Source: JAJCYL01 sp965206015
Lineage (GTDB): Bacteria; Bacteroidota; Bacteroidia; Cytophagales; Cyclobacteriaceae
Reading direction: 5' to 3'
DNA length: 64,000 nucleotides
Assembly (NCBI GenBank): GCA_965206015.1
Contig: CBDBIW010000015.1
Coordinates: 496,001 to 560,000 of the forward strand
Shown here: positions 61,009 to 64,000 of the stretch, one piece after another
Layout of the letters: every line of letters starts with the position of its first letter
How positions within the stretch are numbered: the first letter of the stretch is position 1
Made by a program: the position numbers and the translations under genes
Notes under the pieces: model-generated
The model's database searches: none
The model's input: only the letters and a program-made list of their open reading frames with translations
What the model was told of the DNA's origin: nothing

Positions 61009-62895
61009 ATGAGTGACCCAATCAAACACGAATGTGGTATTGCTTTAGTTCGCCTTCGTAAGCCTCTATCTTATTACATAGAGAAATACGGTTCGCCTTC
61101 ATATGGCTTGAAAAAGCTGTATATCCTGATGGAAAAGCAGCATAATAGAGGTCAGGATGGTGCTGGAGTGGCCAACATAAAAATTGATAGCGAACCGGGA
61201 TACAAATTTTTTAGCCGCACCCGGTCGGTTGAGCCAACTGCTATTAAGGATATTTTTGAAAAAATTGACAAGAAATACAGGAAAGCTGCTAAAGAAGGGG
61301 GAGATAATTTTTACAATGCAGAATGGCTTAAACGAAATTGTGAATTTACCGGAGAATTGTGGTTAGGCCATCTGCGTTACGGAACACACGGTCAAAACAA
61401 TGCTGATAATTGTCATCCGATGTCGAGGCAGAATAATTGGAGAAGCCGGAATTTGGTGGTTGCTGGAAATTTCAATTTGACCAATGTTGACGAATTATTT
61501 AATATTCTGATTGATATTGGTCAAAATCCAAGAGAAAAGACTGATACCGTAACAGTGATGGAGAAAATCGGTCATTTTCTGGATGAGGAAAACCAGGAAA
61601 TTTTCAATGAGCACAAAGACCACTATTCTAATAGAGAGGTCACTGAAATTATTGAAGATCAGCTTGATATTCAGAAAGTATTACAGAGAGCCTGTAAGGA
61701 CTTTGACGGAGGATATACAATGGCGGGGTTAATCGGTCATGGTGCATCTTTTGTTGCTAGAGATCCTGCTGGCATAAGGCCCGCCTATTATTATGCCGAT
61801 GAAGAGGTGGTGGTGGTGGCATCGGAGAAGCCAGCTATTAAAACCGCATTTGATATCGACTATAAAGAAATTAGAGAAATAAAGCCTGCACACGCACTGA
61901 TAATTGATAAATACGGCAACTATAATGAAAAGGAATTTATTGAACCTTTAGAAAAAAGATCCTGTAGTTTTGAGCGTATTTATTTTTCCAGACCTTCTGA
62001 CCCAGACCTTTATCAGGAACGAAGAAAGCTTGGAAAACTATTAGTGCCCCAGGTTATTAAGGCCTGTAATTTTGATCTGAAAAATACAGTATTTTCTTTT
62101 ATTCCTAATTCTGCTGAAACCGCATTTCTTGGCATGATGGGAGGAATTGAGGATTACCTCGTTAGCAAGCGAAAAGAGGTGATATTGGAGGGCAAGCCAT
62201 ATACTGACTCAATAGATGAATTGCTTTCCTTTAGACCAAGGGTTGAAAAATTAGTGATCAAAGACGCAAAGCTTAGAACTTTTATTGCAGGTGATGATCA
62301 CCGGGATGAAATGGTCTCCAATGTTTATGACACAACATACGAAGTCATTCGTAAAAAAAAGGATACCATTGTTGTAATTGATGACTCAATTGTTCGAGGC
62401 ACAACATTGGAAAAGAGTATCTTAAAAACTCTCAATCGACTTGAACCAAAAAAGATTGTAATAGTCTCTTCGGCCCCACAAATACGGTTTCCGGATTGTT
62501 ATGGCATTGACATGTCAAGAATGGAAGAATTCGTCGCTTTCAGAGCTGTTTTGGAACTTCTTAAAGAATCAGGCCAACAATCGTTAATTGATGAAGTTTA
62601 TGACCAATCTCTGGAAGCAGCAGGGAAGACAGACCACCCAAACTATGTTCAGAGACTCTATGAGCCATTTCCATACGAATCAGTTTCAATGAAAATTGCG
62701 GAAATAGTTCGTCCGGAAGAAATGAAATGCGAATTGAAAGTAGTTTACCAAACGGTGAGTAACTTACACAAAGCATGCCCGAAACATCTGGGTGATTGGT
62801 ATTTTACGGGTAATTATCCGACTCCCGGAGGGGATAGAGTGGTCAATCAATCTTTCCTTAATTTCATGCGAGGAGTAAGCATAAGGGCTTACTAG
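61009..62895 (+). CDS. purF: Amidophosphoribosyltransferase, long form
   Basis: 628 residues from MSDPIKHECGIALVRLRKPL; the ATG at 60955 adds 18 residues without family support. The glutaminase nucleophile is Cys9 after a short propeptide (HE/CGIA). Other motifs are QHNRGQDGAGVAN, WLGHLRYGTHG, ARDPAGIRPAYY and the PRPP-binding VVIDDSIVRGTTLEKSI. It makes 5-phosphoribosylamine, the first step of purine synthesis. The enzyme is longer than the 470-500 residue standard form, with extra segments near 75-110 and at the C-terminus, a form known from Bacteroidota. A second, shorter purF may exist elsewhere. Confidence 0.93.
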   Translation: MSDPIKHECGIALVRLRKPLSYYIEKYGSPSYGLKKLYILMEKQHNRGQDGAGVANIKIDSEPGYKFFSRTRSVEPTAIKDIFEKIDKKYRKAAKEGGDNFYNAEWLKRNCEFTGELWLGHLRYGTHGQNNADNCHPMSRQNNWRSRNLVVAGNFNLTNVDELFNILIDIGQNPREKTDTVTVMEKIGHFLDEENQEIFNEHKDHYSNREVTEIIEDQLDIQKVLQRACKDFDGGYTMAGLIGHGASFVARDPAGIRPAYYYADEEVVVVASEKPAIKTAFDIDYKEIREIKPAHALIIDKYGNYNEKEFIEPLEKRSCSFERIYFSRPSDPDLYQERRKLGKLLVPQVIKACNFDLKNTVFSFIPNSAETAFLGMMGGIEDYLVSKRKEVILEGKPYTDSIDELLSFRPRVEKLVIKDAKLRTFIAGDDHRDEMVSNVYDTTYEVIRKKKDTIVVIDDSIVRGTTLEKSILKTLNRLEPKKIVIVSSAPQIRFPDCYGIDMSRMEEFVAFRAVLELLKESGQQSLIDEVYDQSLEAAGKTDHPNYVQRLYEPFPYESVSMKIAEIVRPEEMKCELKVVYQTVSNLHKACPKHLGDWYFTGNYPTPGGDRVVNQSFLNFMRGVSIRAY

Positions 62896-62928
62896 TTTCC
62901 AGCATCAGTACTCTGTTTCTTATTTTAA

Positions 62929-64000
62929 GACTGTTGCAAAAGTCATGAACGATGATTCGCATTGGATTTTTGGCTAAAGACTGAAGTTGTCTACTTGTAT
63001 TTTTTCTGTTTTCTCTGTTTTTTGGGGTGCGACAGGCTTCATTTTTAACGATTAGACGCAATGATCCCAGGGGTGCGATACAAATTGTAAGATAGCACTT
63101 CCATTATGTTCTGATTATGCATCTTCTCTATCCCTCTGTACCCTGCTACTCCTCCGGCGAACCAAAGTCTGATGCCTCCAAATGTGTGTTCTGCTTTAAA
63201 ACGTGTCTTACCTGCCAATTTATTGAAACGCTTCTCCCAATGGGTTAAGGGCTTGTTCTTTTTGGCTTTCTTCAAAATGTGATTCTTGAGTTTTTTGCTT
63301 TTGAGAAGTTGCCCGTTCTTCTCTGATGGGTACCCTTTATCAGCTTTCAGGGCAATACCCTCAGGTAAATCGACTGTGCCCGACACCTCAGATAGATTTC
63401 CTGTTTCATTCACACTTGCTTTGGTGGTCACAACACCCGGCACCAGTCCTTCTTCATCGGTGAGGTAATGTTTCTTATAACCCTAATGATATTTACCGCT
63501 CTTCTTTAACCATGATGCCTCCTGATCTACCCTTGAAGGGCAGGTTTTATGGACACCCGCCTCTTGCTCATCTTCTCTGTCTGTAGTGACTTCATGATTG
63601 GTTTTTCCTTTAGGCCTCAAAGGAGTTTCTATCACACTGGCATCGACTATGACTCCTGTTTTAACGATGATTTTATGCCTGCTCAACTTGCAAATTGATC
63701 TCCTTAAAAAGCAGCTCAAAACCACCTGATTTAGACATGGCACTACGAAAGCGGCTTAAAGTACTATGGCCTGATCTGTTGTTAATCCACAGAAACAGCC
63801 AAAAGAAATACTATCATTGACACGATCTTCTACTTCATAATCGCTCAATCCGTACCCTGTTTGAAGTAAACACCTCTTAAATAGCAACAGCCCGTCATAA
63901 CCAGGTTTACCTGTCGCACTCTTGCCCTTTTTATAATAGGCAGAGATGACTGATTCAATCGATCCCCGGTCCAAAGCAGTATTTATCTGAGTGAAAAAAG
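62929..64000 (-). mobile_element. Degenerate IS5-family element, running off the right edge
   Basis: The left end is probably near AGACTGTTGCAAAAGTC (62932-62948), a sequence like the terminal repeats of related IS5/IS1182-type elements; the other end lies outside the window. It carries one broken transposase gene and about 100 bp of untranslated DNA beyond it. The left boundary is an estimate because the right inverted repeat cannot be seen. Confidence 0.7.
63045..64000 (-). pseudogene. IS5-family DDE transposase with frameshifts and a stop
   Basis: In three pieces the minus strand gives a nearly complete transposase: YYKKGKSATGKPGYDGLLLF ... SGHSTLSRFRSAMSKSGGFE ... VKTGVIVDASVIETPLRPKG (first Asp) ... 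LKADKGYPSEKNGQLL (second Asp) ... FKAEHTFGGIRLW (Glu region). The frame shifts near 63770 and near 63690. An in-frame TAG interrupts GKYH-stop-GYKKHY at about 63481-63483, where Tyr is expected. The catalytic residues remain but the gene is dead. The N-terminus lies outside the window. Confidence 0.85.

Noticed and set aside
1..64000. CRISPR arrays, tRNA and rRNA genes
   Set aside because: No regularly spaced repeats, tRNA arms or rRNA-like segments were seen on reading both strands; small RNAs without a known pattern could be missed.

Overview
The window looks like chromosomal DNA of a Bacteroidota bacterium, most likely a marine-type member of the Cytophagales. The signs are two SusC/SusD pairs, a type IX secretion sorting domain, Bacteroidota-style Rhs proteins (DUF6443 plus Rhs core), the long IspG and long amidophosphoribosyltransferase typical of the phylum, a DUF4292/EnvC/TPR cluster, AT-rich intergenic DNA and starts that mostly lack a Shine-Dalgarno sequence. 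No tRNA, rRNA or CRISPR array was seen. The order- or family-level assignment is inference.

Layout. 1-5.2 kb: a broken serine hydrolase, a large Asp-box (BNR) secreted protein, then a patch of small genes and gene fragments separated by a recurring ~40-bp element and ending at a junction that truncates two genes. 5.2-8.3 kb: an orphan cluster of repeats that looks regulatory, a T9SS cargo protein and IS5-type debris. 8.3-14.1 kb: a putative adhesin-like protein, glycerate kinase, a TonB-dependent receptor and a LuxR-type response regulator.

14.3-31.9 kb is the most unusual part: a polymorphic-toxin (Rhs) locus bracketed by two direct 833-bp copies of the same internally deleted IS4-type element. 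In order it holds a remnant of a peptidase-S74 (chaperone-tail) gene, a coiled-coil/beta-barrel outer membrane protein, a frameshifted tail-fibre-like protein, and two adjacent Rhs-family genes. The second (2272 aa) carries a C-terminal His...Cys domain resembling permuted papain-like toxins and is followed by a membrane-anchored putative immunity gene. Behind it sits a displaced second toxin tip with its own overlapping putative immunity gene. It begins with a 265-bp perfect, in-phase copy of the Rhs core, so recombination could swap the toxin. Each cassette ends in a terminator followed by the tail of a convergent xre regulator gene. A third, more diverged Rhs fragment follows and is cut by the second IS copy.

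32-46.4 kb: two SusC/SusD nutrient-uptake loci, one with an accessory lipoprotein and one preceded by an FG-GAP/UnbV lipoprotein. 46.5-54.6 kb: a short stand-alone asparaginase-domain protein, a heavily decayed sugar-nucleotidyltransferase gene, then a same-strand cluster for envelope and translation functions: TPR protein, DUF4292 lipoprotein, EnvC-like factor, TatA, a GatA-type amidase and an MltD-like transglycosylase. 54.6-62.9 kb: housekeeping and hypothetical genes (SGNH hydrolase, MmcQ/YjbR, DUF6728, ispG, a peroxiredoxin, a small lipoprotein, amidophosphoribosyltransferase). 62.9-64 kb: a degenerate IS5-family element running off the window edge.
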